Shown here: in pieces, positions 20,746 through 29,337 of the stretch
Layout: every line of letters begins with the position of its first letter
Numbering within the stretch: the stretch's first letter is position 1
IMG/VR virus record: IMGVR_UViG_3300032236_001189
Location: 1 to 30,578 of that record
From: a virus
Length of the DNA stretch: 30,578 bases
Direction: 5' to 3' (one strand)
Position numbers and translations under genes: made by a program
The notes under the pieces: model-generated
The model's database searches: none
The model's input: only the letters and a program-made list of their open reading frames with translations
Told to the model about the DNA's origin: nothing

Positions 20746-23262
20746 ATGTCAGTAAATAACAAGAAATTTTTAGTTGGTCTAGACCTCTCTCAGAACCAGC
20801 TAGTAAACGCTGTTATCCAGGGTGCTACTACTGCTCCAAGCGGTGCAGTCAAGGGTCAAATCTACTATGACACCACTGGTAACGCTACTTATGTCTACAA
20901 TGGCTCTGCTTGGGAAAAGCACCTTGTAGGTGGCGGTGTAACCAGCAATGACATTTCGGGCACAATTCCAAACAATAAGCTTGCAAACTCGACCATCACT
21001 CTTGGGTCTAGCACTCTTACTCTAGGCTCAGCTACCACAACAGTTGCAGGTCTAACACTCACCTTGCCAACATTTGGCGGTACTGGTGCAAACTTCAACG
21101 GTTCAACTTCTGGAACCATTACCGTTGTTGCTAACGCAACAGCTGGAACCAATACGCTTACACTTCCACCTGTAACTGGAAACGTTGTAACCACTGGTGA
21201 TACTTCAACAGTCACAAACGCAATGCTTGCTGGTTCTATTGCCAACTCTAAGCTTGCTAACTCATCAGCAACAATCGGTTCAACTTCCGTTGCTCTAGGC
21301 TCAACGGTTACAACAATTGCAGGTCTGACACTGACCAGCCCAGCATTTGGAACCAGCTTTACTCTTCCAGGAACTACCTCTGGAACAACTACTATTACAG
21401 GTGCTCCAATTGCTGGAACTACAGCAATTGCATTCCCAGCAACTTCGGGAACTGTAATCACCTCGGGTGATACTGGAACAGTAACTAACAACATGCTTCT
21501 TGGCTCTATCGCTAACGCCAAGCTTGCAAACTCATCTGTAACTATCGGCTCTACTTCAGTCGCTCTCGGTTCAACAATTACTGGTGTCACAGGTCTAACC
21601 CTGACATCATCAAGCATCGCTGGTGCTGGTATTACCATCAACGGTTCTACTTCAGGTGCAACCGTATTTAGGGCTGCCGCAATTGCTGGCTCAACTACAA
21701 TTACTCTTCCAGCTGTTACAGGTACAGTAGTCACCACTGGTGATACAGCTTCAGTCACCAATACAATGCTGGCTAACGCCTCGGCAACAATTGGTTCGAC
21801 TTCAGTAGCCCTTGGTTCGACAGTAACAACAATTGCAGGTCTAACTCTTACAACTCCAAACCTTGGAACACCTTCAGCTATTACGCTGACAAACGCTACT
21901 GGTCTTCCAGTATCAACAGGTATTTCTGGTCTTGGAACTGGTGTTGCTACATTCCTTGCAACTCCAACCTCTGCTAACTTTGCCGCAGCTCTTACCGATG
22001 AGTCGGGAACTGGAACTGTTGCCTTTACAGCAAGCCCAACATTTACAGGAACAGTCACCGTCCCAACCCCTGTAAACCCGACAGATGCCGCTAACAAGGC
22101 TTATGTAGACACAACTGCCGCTGGATTCAACGTCCACAATGGTGTATCGGCAGCAACAACTGCAAACTTGGTTGGAACCTACACTGCTGGAACTACTGGA
22201 GCAGACGGTGGAACGGGTGTTGGCGCATACTTTAAGCTCACTGCAACTGGAAGTCTAACCCTAGACACCAACTATGTTCTAGCACTAGGTGACCGTGTTC
22301 TCGTAAAGAACCAATCCACTCAAACTCAAAATGGTATCTATGTAGTGGTCTCGGATGGTATCGGTGGAAGCACTACTGGAACTGGATATCCAGCCGCTGA
22401 TTCAACTCACGTCGTTCTTATGCGTGCCACTGACTACGATAACAGTGTTGCTGGTGAAGTCTTTGAGGGTGACCTTATTTATGTAGGCTCTGGTCAGTCC
22501 TTGGCAGCTACATCGTGGGTTATGAGCGCTCTTGGTACATCCACCACCCCACACGATGGTATCAAAATTGGTACTGACAATATTATCTTTAGTCAGTTTG
22601 CTGGTGCTGGAAGCTATACCGCCAACAACGGTATCACCCTAACAGGTAACAACTTTACCGCTAACCTAACTGCCCGCCTTGCTCTAACAGGTAACGCAAT
22701 TGACTTGGCTTCACTGGGAACCATTACTCCTGGCTCTAGCGGTGCTGTTAGCTCGTTTATTACCTCTGTAACAGTAGACACCTATGGCCGTGTCACTGGA
22801 TACAGCACAGGCACACAAGCAATTGCCACATCTTCAGTTGCTGGTATCGCATCATTTAGCTCTACCAACTTTACAATCACTGGAAACAACGTTGCAGTTA
22901 CTAACGTTGCAAACACAATAATTAGCGGTTACATGACAATCGCTCAAGGTGGTACTGGAGCTACGACAGCTGCTGCTGCTCGCACCAACTTGTCATCAAC
23001 AAGCTTTGCACTTCCACAGAAGTACACAGCAACCAACAGCGCATTGACTCAAACAGGTGGTCAAGTCTCGTGGTCTATCCCACAGGCAACACACCTTCTG
23101 ACTGCTTCTGGTGGTTACATTATTCAAGTTAAGGACACATCAACACTTTCAGTTGTGGATGTAGATATTCAAATCAACGACTCGACAGGAGATGTGACTC
23201 TAGGTTGGAACTCTGCGTCGAACGTTAGCGCAGGAGCATACCGAGTCACTATAATTGGATAA
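20746..23262 (+). CDS. Long repeat-rich tail fibre, 838 residues
   Basis: After an adaptor (KFLVGLDLSQNQLVNAVIQ, then GQIYYDTTGNATYVYNGSAWEKH) come at least four diverged 80-100-residue repeats with the core ANSSATIGSTSVALGSTVTT-x-AGLTL and ITSGDTGTVTNNML. The middle has NPTDAANKAYVDTTAAG and a domain with LALGDRVLVKNQSTQTQNGIYVV, both standard in cyanophage and lake-phage fibres; the end carries a beta-sandwich tip. The DNA repeats (21280-21340 and 21795-21850 are alike) could recombine. Ribosome site AAAGGAAC. It overlaps the next gene as TAATG. Confidence 0.88.
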   Translation: MSVNNKKFLVGLDLSQNQLVNAVIQGATTAPSGAVKGQIYYDTTGNATYVYNGSAWEKHLVGGGVTSNDISGTIPNNKLANSTITLGSSTLTLGSATTTVAGLTLTLPTFGGTGANFNGSTSGTITVVANATAGTNTLTLPPVTGNVVTTGDTSTVTNAMLAGSIANSKLANSSATIGSTSVALGSTVTTIAGLTLTSPAFGTSFTLPGTTSGTTTITGAPIAGTTAIAFPATSGTVITSGDTGTVTNNMLLGSIANAKLANSSVTIGSTSVALGSTITGVTGLTLTSSSIAGAGITINGSTSGATVFRAAAIAGSTTITLPAVTGTVVTTGDTASVTNTMLANASATIGSTSVALGSTVTTIAGLTLTTPNLGTPSAITLTNATGLPVSTGISGLGTGVATFLATPTSANFAAALTDESGTGTVAFTASPTFTGTVTVPTPVNPTDAANKAYVDTTAAGFNVHNGVSAATTANLVGTYTAGTTGADGGTGVGAYFKLTATGSLTLDTNYVLALGDRVLVKNQSTQTQNGIYVVVSDGIGGSTTGTGYPAADSTHVVLMRATDYDNSVAGEVFEGDLIYVGSGQSLAATSWVMSALGTSTTPHDGIKIGTDNIIFSQFAGAGSYTANNGITLTGNNFTANLTARLALTGNAIDLASLGTITPGSSGAVSSFITSVTVDTYGRVTGYSTGTQAIATSSVAGIASFSSTNFTITGNNVAVTNVANTIISGYMTIAQGGTGATTAAAARTNLSSTSFALPQKYTATNSALTQTGGQVSWSIPQATHLLTASGGYIIQVKDTSTLSVVDVDIQINDSTGDVTLGWNSASNVSAGAYRVTIIG

Positions 23263-26255
23263 TGGCTCAAAATCCTCGTAAATTTCTTGAGACCCTAGAC
23301 CTCAATGCACCACTAACCCTGGCTGGAGCTGCTGGCTCATCAGGTCAAGCACTCGTATCTCAAGGTGCTGGAAACACTCCTATCTGGCAAAGCATTTCTA
23401 GCGGTGCTGGCGGCTCATTGAATTATGCCCAAACTGTGGGAACAAAAGTAAATGTGCCTCTGGCATCAACATACCCATACACAATTGTTAGCGTAACTAT
23501 CACAACTAGCGGAAACCCAGTTCTAGTTACAGTTTCTGGAGATGCAGAAAACCAGAGTGCTGGAACTTGGGGTCGTGCCCAGTTATATCGTGGAACTACT
23601 GCTATCGGTAACGATATTCAGTATGAAGGCTCTGCTGCCTCTGAGAATAGTCCGTACTCAGTCCATGTTATTGATACGCCATCTGCTGGAACATATACTT
23701 ACAATTTCAAAGTCACAACTCAATCTGGTGGTGGATTTAACTATGGAGAAAACACTGGACCAGTTATTTCGGCTATTGAACTTACCTCAGTTTTACCTAA
23801 CACAGCCATAACACTAAATGGAGCTGCCCCGCAGATTGCTTTAACTAATAGCACAGCAAATCAAATTAAGATGTCTTCTAGTGGTTTGGCTTCACCAACA
23901 TTTACTTCTTATAGTGCTGGTGCAAAACTTATTACTTTCGACAACATCACAAGCAGTTCTGCTGGACACGCTATTGGAACTGAATCTGGCGCTATGTGGT
24001 TCGGAGTATCAGATACAACTAACGGTTTCAAATGGTATGGCGGAACAACCCTTGCTGCCACACTTTTAGGGAATGGCGCTCTAACCACCATTGGAAATAT
24101 TTCTGCACCAGTCTACATTTCTACAGTTGCTCAAGGAACAGCACCATTTACTGTGACTTCTAACACAGTAGTCACTAATCTAAACTCTCAACTACACAAC
24201 GGATACGGCACGGCCACAACCGCCACAGCCAACACTGTTGCAGTGCGAGATTCCTCTGGAAACTTAACCGCTAACGTAGCTACGTTTACTAATGCAAACG
24301 TTTCTGGATATGTAAACGGTTCTGGTGTTTTGTATATCGGCCCAACCTCCTTTACTCAAACTTCTGTAACTACTGCACCAGCTGCTGTATTGACTGCCTC
24401 GGGCATCAACTACGCCCAAGTTGCGATGATTAACAGCACAAACAGTGGTTCATCTGACTTTGCTGCTTATGGCGATAATGGAACAGATGCATCTGGCTGG
24501 GTAGACATGGGCTTTACAGGCTCAAACTTCTCGGATACTAACTACACCATTACAGGTAAAAATGATGGTTATGTTTTTGCTAATGCTGTAACTGGAACAG
24601 GTCTAACAGGTAGCTTAGTTCTAGCTACTGGCTCTGGCGGTAGTGCAAAGGACATTGTCTTTGCAACAGGTGGCTTCTTATCTGTAAACGAAAAAATGCG
24701 TCTAGTCAATTCGACTGGAACTCTTGCAATTAAAACTGGAACAACTTCATCTAGCACAACTACAGGCGCACTGGTTGTTACTGGTGGTGCAGGTATTTCG
24801 GGAGCACTTTACGTCGGAGGTGCAGTAAATGCTACAAGCTTTACAGGCTCTGCATCTGGTCTAACTTCTATCCCAACTGCAAACCTAAACGGTTTAATTA
24901 CTAACTCACAACTAGCAAACACATCTGTGACCGTAAATGGTTCGTCAGTTGCGCTAGGTTCATCAATTACAGTGACTGCTACACCAACTGATGGAACGGT
25001 TACTGATGCAAAAATTGTTTCAGGTGGTCTGGCCCAATCTTCGGTTTCTGGTTTAACTACTGCACTATCTGGAAAAGCTGCACTATCTGGTGGTAACTCA
25101 TTTACGGGTACGCAGACAATATCTACTGCCGCCGATGCAAATAAAGGTTTAGTAGTTAAGGCAAACTCTGCGACCCAATCAGCAGCACTACAAGAGTGGC
25201 AAAATAACAGTAGTAGCGTTTTAGCAAACGTAAGCTCAACTGGCGATTTTACAACAATCGGTACAGTAACCGCTAATGCAGTTTCTGCTTATCAAGGTCC
25301 ATTTACGGTATCTACTCCTGCAACTTCATCTGGTGTATCAAATACCATAACAATTCAGACTGGAAATGCTGCCGCCGCCAACTCTGGTGCAATCACTATT
25401 ACTACTGGTAATACTGCATCTTCTTCTGCTGGTGCACAGTCTGGTAACTTTACAATTGCAACTGGTAATGGAACATCTTCTCAGGCAAACTCTGGAACTA
25501 TTACCATTCAAACTGGTGTTGGTTCGGGTAGCTCTGGTAACTCTGGAAGTATTGGAATCGACTCTGGTGCAAAATCAGGTGCTGGAACTGCTGGAGCTAT
25601 CTATATCGGTGCTACTAATGCTCCTACAATTTCAGTCGGACACACTGGTGCAACGATTACTATGGCTGGAACCGTATCAGTCACTGGTAACGTATCGGCT
25701 ACAAACCTAACCTCTACCTATCTATATACCCCAATCTCTAACAATACAGTAGCAAGCACATCAACGGCTTTGGGAGCTATGTCAGGTGCTGCTTTTGCAA
25801 AAAACCCTACACTACTATCTGGATATACATATCTACTTGATTTGGTTCTTTTTGTTCAAACTACTATTGGTTCTGGAACAGGAAGCGCTTTTGCATTGGG
25901 TTGGAACACTGGTGGTGGTAGCGGAACTATTGGTGGAAACGTAAACCTATTAGCTACAGCAGGTCTAGCTACACTAACCACATCAAGCACCACCATAACT
26001 AGCTTAGAAGTTAGCAACTTTACATCAACTACACTGGTTAGCTCTCCAACAGGGACTCAATTCCACAAAATTAGTGCTAAGGGAATCGTTAGAACTGGTA
26101 ACGTTGCCGCCTTTACCATCTACCCCACTCTATCTATGACTAATGGAAGCGCACCCGTCTCAGCATCAATTACTACGCTTGTTGGTTCCTACTACCAACT
26201 AACACCACTATCGTCTGCATCAGCTGACGTCACGCAGGGAGGAGTCTGGGCCTAA
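23262..26255 (+). CDS. Long repeat-rich tail fibre, 997 residues
   Basis: The largest gene. It shares the adaptor plan of its neighbour (KFLETLDLNAPLTLAGAAGSSGQALVSQG, then TPIWQSIS), then holds a jelly-roll-like region (23450-23790), fibre repeats (QLHNGYGTATTATANTVAVRDSSG, GALVVTGGAGISGALYVGGAVNATSF, ANTSVTVNGSSVALGSS) and Ser/Thr/Gly-rich shallow repeats (TITTGNTASSSAGAQSGNF). The last 160 residues look like a separate compact tip. With the preceding gene it probably forms the long fibres that meet the host. Confidence 0.88.
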   Translation: MAQNPRKFLETLDLNAPLTLAGAAGSSGQALVSQGAGNTPIWQSISSGAGGSLNYAQTVGTKVNVPLASTYPYTIVSVTITTSGNPVLVTVSGDAENQSAGTWGRAQLYRGTTAIGNDIQYEGSAASENSPYSVHVIDTPSAGTYTYNFKVTTQSGGGFNYGENTGPVISAIELTSVLPNTAITLNGAAPQIALTNSTANQIKMSSSGLASPTFTSYSAGAKLITFDNITSSSAGHAIGTESGAMWFGVSDTTNGFKWYGGTTLAATLLGNGALTTIGNISAPVYISTVAQGTAPFTVTSNTVVTNLNSQLHNGYGTATTATANTVAVRDSSGNLTANVATFTNANVSGYVNGSGVLYIGPTSFTQTSVTTAPAAVLTASGINYAQVAMINSTNSGSSDFAAYGDNGTDASGWVDMGFTGSNFSDTNYTITGKNDGYVFANAVTGTGLTGSLVLATGSGGSAKDIVFATGGFLSVNEKMRLVNSTGTLAIKTGTTSSSTTTGALVVTGGAGISGALYVGGAVNATSFTGSASGLTSIPTANLNGLITNSQLANTSVTVNGSSVALGSSITVTATPTDGTVTDAKIVSGGLAQSSVSGLTTALSGKAALSGGNSFTGTQTISTAADANKGLVVKANSATQSAALQEWQNNSSSVLANVSSTGDFTTIGTVTANAVSAYQGPFTVSTPATSSGVSNTITIQTGNAAAANSGAITITTGNTASSSAGAQSGNFTIATGNGTSSQANSGTITIQTGVGSGSSGNSGSIGIDSGAKSGAGTAGAIYIGATNAPTISVGHTGATITMAGTVSVTGNVSATNLTSTYLYTPISNNTVASTSTALGAMSGAAFAKNPTLLSGYTYLLDLVLFVQTTIGSGTGSAFALGWNTGGGSGTIGGNVNLLATAGLATLTTSSTTITSLEVSNFTSTTLVSSPTGTQFHKISAKGIVRTGNVAAFTIYPTLSMTNGSAPVSASITTLVGSYYQLTPLSSASADVTQGGVWA

Positions 26256-26437
26256 TGGATAAAGAATTATTTAGATGGCACATCAAGTGCGATTCAGATT
26301 GTAAAAATAAAGATGGCATTATGGAACTTATTTTTGTTACCGATACGTTTGAAGTTCCCGCCATGAGCTGTAGTCCGTGCGGTGGAAAACCAATAGATGA
26401 TATTACCTTTTTAGATTCCTACACAGTAACCGAATAA
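26255..26437 (+). CDS. Small cysteine-containing protein after the fibres
   Basis: A 60-residue protein whose ATG overlaps the fibre stop (TAATG). It holds four cysteines, KCDSDC (about residues 11-16) and MSCSPCGG (about 37-44), arranged C-x3-C and C-x2-C, a likely zinc site. Its place at the end of the fibre operon could mean an assembly factor, but no family is recognised. Confidence 0.62.
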   Translation: MDKELFRWHIKCDSDCKNKDGIMELIFVTDTFEVPAMSCSPCGGKPIDDITFLDSYTVTE

Positions 26438-26438
26438 A

Positions 26439-26609
26439 CTACTTTTCTTTTTTCTTTTTAGTATTTTCTAAACTTTCCAAGTATGCATCTACACCAGTTT
26501 TAAAAACAACACCTTCATGTTTTTGTTCGCAAATTCTAGCTAGCGAATCAACTACAAATATTTCTCCACAAACTTTGCATTTGTTTGGAGGGGTGTTATC
26601 ACTTTTCAA
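26439..26609 (-). CDS. Small zinc-ribbon protein, DUF3039-like
   Basis: A 56-residue protein starting at TTG with AGG seven bases upstream. NKCKVCGEIFVVDSLARICEQKHEG resembles the zinc core of the DUF3039 protein at 17519 (ALCGKIFIPSRNPEKLRICPICKE), with one extra Cys in front and the last CPIC reduced to a single Cys and His. It ends KKKKEK. It runs convergent to the fibre operon; its stop is two bases from the neighbouring stop. The TTG start and small size keep confidence moderate. Confidence 0.55.
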   Translation of the reverse strand: MKSDNTPPNKCKVCGEIFVVDSLARICEQKHEGVVFKTGVDAYLESLENTKKKKEK

Positions 26610-26668
26610 TTTATACCTAACTGGATATTGGCTTGTAGTTCTATTTTCTCATGCCTAGTGGGTTTCGA

Positions 26669-26746
26669 TTTTATAAATTTAATCCTAAATTTATACGACG
26701 TTTTTTATGAAAAGTTGTGTACAGATTGATACATTATTATATCATT
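26669..26746 (+). promoter_or_regulatory. Duplicated two-block regulatory element, copy 2
   Basis: Block A (26669-26699) and block B (26718-26746) match the element at 7996-7907 in the same order, with an 18- instead of 30-base gap. Block B differs from copy 1 at 2 of 29 positions. It lies 45 bases upstream of the dNMP-kinase fusion gene; TTGACT overlaps its end (26744 onward) and may be a -35 box. Nothing else is seen in 26610-26790. Confidence 0.68.
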
Positions 26747-26790
26747 GACTATATCTCACTTTTCTTACATAAATCCGATAGGATTATTGA

Positions 26791-27678
26791 ATGAAGATTT
26801 ATATTGCAGGGCCAATGACTGGCTACAAAGATTGGAACTTTCCAGCATTTTTTGAGGCTCAGGAGATTCTAGAATCTCTTGGACACGAAGTGATAAACCC
26901 TGCACACAATGATGGAGACACGGTTGAAGCTGCCCTTGCGAGTGCGGGACATCCTGACCGCCCTAATAATTCTTGGGCTTATTACATGCGCCGTGATTTG
27001 CCTAACGTTCTCAACGTGGATGCGCTGTGCCTACTTCCAGGTTGGCAAGACTCTAAAGGTGCTTCGCTCGAAGTTCATGTCGCGGAAGCCATAGGACTCC
27101 CTCTCTACATAATTAAAGACAATCAGCTTGTCCCTAGAATTACAGTAATAGGCATGTCTGGCTGGGCGCGAGCAGGTAAAGATACAGTTGCTGACCACCT
27201 AGTTGCTAACTACGGCTATACAAAGATGTCTTTTGCAGAACCAATGAAGCGTGCCCTTGTCGCACTAAACCCCAAAATCGACTATGGAAACATGCGTTTA
27301 AACCTCAGCTGGTTGGTCGATAGGGGCGGCTGGGAAGAGCTAAAAAGTCTCAGCACCGAGATTCGTCCACTGCTACAGCGTTTTGGGACCGAAGTTGGTC
27401 GCGAGATGTTTGGAGAGAATTTCTGGGTAGACCTAGCCATCTCACAAATCCCAGACGGAGCAAAAGTAGTATTCGCAGATGTTCGCTTCCCAAACGAAGC
27501 AGATGCAATTCGAAACCTACACGGGGAGGTTTGGCGTATCACTCGAGACGGATTTGGTCCAGCCAATGACCACATCTCAGAGCACGCTCTCGATGATTAC
27601 ACTTTTGACCAAGCTATAGATAATGACTCTGACCTTGAATCCCTTTATCGAGTTGTAGATGAGCGAATTAATAACTAA
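26791..27678 (+). CDS. DUF4406-deoxynucleoside monophosphate kinase fusion
   Basis: A 295-residue two-domain protein. Residues 1-112 are a DUF4406/nucleoside 2-deoxyribosyltransferase-like Rossmann domain (MKIYIAGPMTGYKDWNFPAF, then NPAHNDGD, MRRDLPNVLNVDALCLLPGW, SKGASLEVHVAEAIGLPLY). Residues 116-295 are a dNMP kinase like T4 gene 1: P-loop VIGMSGWARAGKDTVADHL, then SFAEPMKRAL, LLQRFGTEVGREMFGENFWV and VVFADVRFPNEADAI. The kinase would phosphorylate dNMPs; the fused domain may release or recycle modified or host nucleotides. AGGA precedes the ATG. Confidence 0.86.
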   Translation: MKIYIAGPMTGYKDWNFPAFFEAQEILESLGHEVINPAHNDGDTVEAALASAGHPDRPNNSWAYYMRRDLPNVLNVDALCLLPGWQDSKGASLEVHVAEAIGLPLYIIKDNQLVPRITVIGMSGWARAGKDTVADHLVANYGYTKMSFAEPMKRALVALNPKIDYGNMRLNLSWLVDRGGWEELKSLSTEIRPLLQRFGTEVGREMFGENFWVDLAISQIPDGAKVVFADVRFPNEADAIRNLHGEVWRITRDGFGPANDHISEHALDDYTFDQAIDNDSDLESLYRVVDERINN

Positions 27679-27805
27679 AGAGTTTGTATTAAAACTAATC
27701 GACCAACAACTAGATGCTATAAAAGACTTTGACCCCACGGGTCAAATGACTCAACTTTTAATGAACTTAGCAAAAGTTATTGAAAAGGAAACAACAAATG
27801 GCTGA
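27659..27805 (+). CDS. 48-residue hypothetical protein
   Basis: A small gene whose ATG lies 20 bases inside the end of the kinase gene and whose stop overlaps the next start. The product is helical and acidic (ITKEFVLKLIDQQLDAIKDFDPTGQMTQLLMNLAKVIEKE). The ribosome site is weak (GAG). Overlap at both ends is typical of the phage's small genes; no family recognised. Confidence 0.5.
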   Translation: MSELITKEFVLKLIDQQLDAIKDFDPTGQMTQLLMNLAKVIEKETTNG

Positions 27806-28046
27806 GCTAAAGTTATTCAAAGTGACTTATGTGGATACGACTAATTACGGAGATAACGAGCCTCCATTTACAGTCAAGTCATATGCCTGGGGGGAAAAAT
27901 GGCAAGACGTTGTTCCGTTTGAGATTTTTGAAACTTTAAAAATTGAAGAGGCTACCCCTCAAGAAATAGAAGCCTATGAAATAGGCTTCGAGGATGGCGT
28001 TGATGTGGCGCTCGCCACGCAACGATTAAAGGGAACACTGCCCTAA
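27798..28046 (+). CDS. Small hypothetical protein
   Basis: An 82-residue protein. The start at 27798 (MAELKLFKVTYVD) is preferred over the TTG six codons earlier because AAGGA lies eight bases before it. The N-terminal half looks beta-rich (LFKVTYVDTTNYGDNEPPFTVKSYAWGEKWQDV) and the end is an acidic helix (ATPQEIEAYEIGFEDGVDVALATQRLKG). Function unknown. Confidence 0.6.
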   Translation: MAELKLFKVTYVDTTNYGDNEPPFTVKSYAWGEKWQDVVPFEIFETLKIEEATPQEIEAYEIGFEDGVDVALATQRLKGTLP

Positions 28047-28066
28047 ACCAGTGAGATAATAGATGT

Positions 28067-28645
28067 ATGAAGAAAACACTCATTACATCCGTGTCTGCTC
28101 TAGTTGTTGCTGGGGGGGCTGTTGTTCTACCAACTGCACTTCACACTTCTACTGTTTCGACACCCACACCAACCGCCTCTATTAGCACCGATTGGGTACT
28201 ACCAGATTCATCGCTAACCCCAGGGGCATTGAATCCTGATGTCACCCAAGCCAACATTGCTGATAACGTATGCAAGGCTAACTGGACTAGCACCGTGCGA
28301 CCACCAGTTTCTTACACCAATAAACTAAAAGCTGACCAGATGGCTGGTTCATACCTAAGCGAAACCAAAACTTTTGGCCTAGATGCTTCTGGTTATGAAG
28401 AAGACCACCTAATCTCGCTTCAGCTTGGTGGTTCCCCTACTGACCCAAAAAACCTTTGGCCTGAGCCTTACGCTGGTAATAATGCTCGCAAGAAAGACGT
28501 TATTGAGACCGCATTAAAGCGCCTAATCTGCTCCAACCAGATTACTTTAGCTGAAGCTCAGCAAGCCATTGCAACCAACTGGGTCGCTGCTTACAACAAG
28601 TATGTAACCCCTGCGGACGTCAAAGACTCAAGCGCTAACGGATAA
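28067..28645 (+). CDS. Secreted HNH-like nuclease-fold protein
   Basis: A 192-residue protein with a signal peptide (residues 1-24, KKTLITSVSALVVAGGAVVLPTA), a Thr/Pro-rich linker and a domain with YEEDHLISLQLGGSPTDPKNLWPEPYAGNNARKKDVIE: an HNH-type DH pair (113-114), NLWPE and the N-N of the third element, as in secreted actinobacterial proteins. C69 and C155 may form a disulfide. It could degrade DNA outside the cell. No good ribosome site is seen; GATAAT ends about nine bases before the ATG. A run of seven G lies in the signal peptide. Confidence 0.78.
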   Translation: MKKTLITSVSALVVAGGAVVLPTALHTSTVSTPTPTASISTDWVLPDSSLTPGALNPDVTQANIADNVCKANWTSTVRPPVSYTNKLKADQMAGSYLSETKTFGLDASGYEEDHLISLQLGGSPTDPKNLWPEPYAGNNARKKDVIETALKRLICSNQITLAEAQQAIATNWVAAYNKYVTPADVKDSSANG

Positions 28646-29337
28646 TGTCAGAATCAGACCTCGGCCTTGCATTACTCTATGCAAGAGTGTCTACCCAGCT
28701 CCAGGTGAACGATGGTGTCTCACTTGATGTTCAAGAGCGTCAACTCCAGCAAGCTGCCGAGCTTGCTGGATTCACCAATATTGAAATAATTAGGGAAGAA
28801 GGTCGCTCAGGAAAATCTATTTCTGGTCGCCCAGCCCTTACAGAAGCTTTAAAAAGATTAGATGCTGGAGATGCCCAGGCTCTTTTTGTGACCCGTATTG
28901 ACCGCCTAGCCCGCTCTACGAAAGACTTTCTAAGTATTATTGACCGAGCCAACACGAATAAGTGGCGTCTAGTAATGCTAGACCTAAACCTAGATACATC
29001 TTCCTATCAAGGTCGTTTCGTGGTTACTATTATGTCCGCCCTAGCGGAAATGGAGCGCGGAATTATTGCCGAGCGCCAAAAAGATGTTCACAAAGACCGT
29101 CGAGCACGCGGAGTCGTATGGGGCGTAGATATGGGACCTATGAATAAAACCCCCCAAGGAATTCGAGATAGAGTGCTACTCGAACGTTCTCAGGGGGCTT
29201 CGCTTCAGCAAATTGCCGATGGCCTAAATGCTGACGGAATTCCTACTCAGAATCAGCGTCGCTGGTATCCGACGACTGTGAAGAATCTTCTGGAGCATCT
29301 TCAGGAGTTACAGTCCGATTCTGAATCTCGAGCATAG
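28645..29337 (+). CDS. Small serine recombinase (resolvase/invertase type)
   Basis: A 230-residue serine recombinase. The catalytic Ser is S16 in LLYARVSTQLQ, the arginines lie in SISGRPAL and LFVTRIDRLARSTKD, and ALAEMERGIIAERQKD forms the dimer helix. The C-terminal QQIADGLNADGIPTQNQRRWYPTTVKNLLEHL is a helix-turn-helix like that starting the DNA-binding part of larger recombinases. It is far shorter than phage large serine integrases, so it is more likely a resolvase or invertase, perhaps acting on the repeated fibres. The last 95 bases overlap the convergent glycosyltransferase gene. Confidence 0.9.
   Translation: MSESDLGLALLYARVSTQLQVNDGVSLDVQERQLQQAAELAGFTNIEIIREEGRSGKSISGRPALTEALKRLDAGDAQALFVTRIDRLARSTKDFLSIIDRANTNKWRLVMLDLNLDTSSYQGRFVVTIMSALAEMERGIIAERQKDVHKDRRARGVVWGVDMGPMNKTPQGIRDRVLLERSQGASLQQIADGLNADGIPTQNQRRWYPTTVKNLLEHLQELQSDSESRA

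Noticed and set aside
20895-22097. A 400-codon open frame on the minus strand inside the fibre gene
   Set aside because: It mirrors the repeated Thr/Val/Gly codons of the fibre on the opposite strand, is low in complexity and has no ribosome site; the plus-strand fibre is clearly real.
20746-26255. Diversity-generating retroelement acting on the fibres
   Set aside because: No reverse transcriptase gene or template repeat with A-biased changes is visible in the window.
28106-28116. Run of seven G in the signal-peptide region of the secreted HNH-like gene, as a phase switch or GGGG shift site
   Set aside because: Shifting by one base meets a stop soon and produces no longer product; no evidence of variation from one sequence.
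28645-29337. Large serine integrase with attachment site
   Set aside because: The protein is 230 residues and lacks the long zinc and coiled-coil domains; no duplicated core site was found near it.
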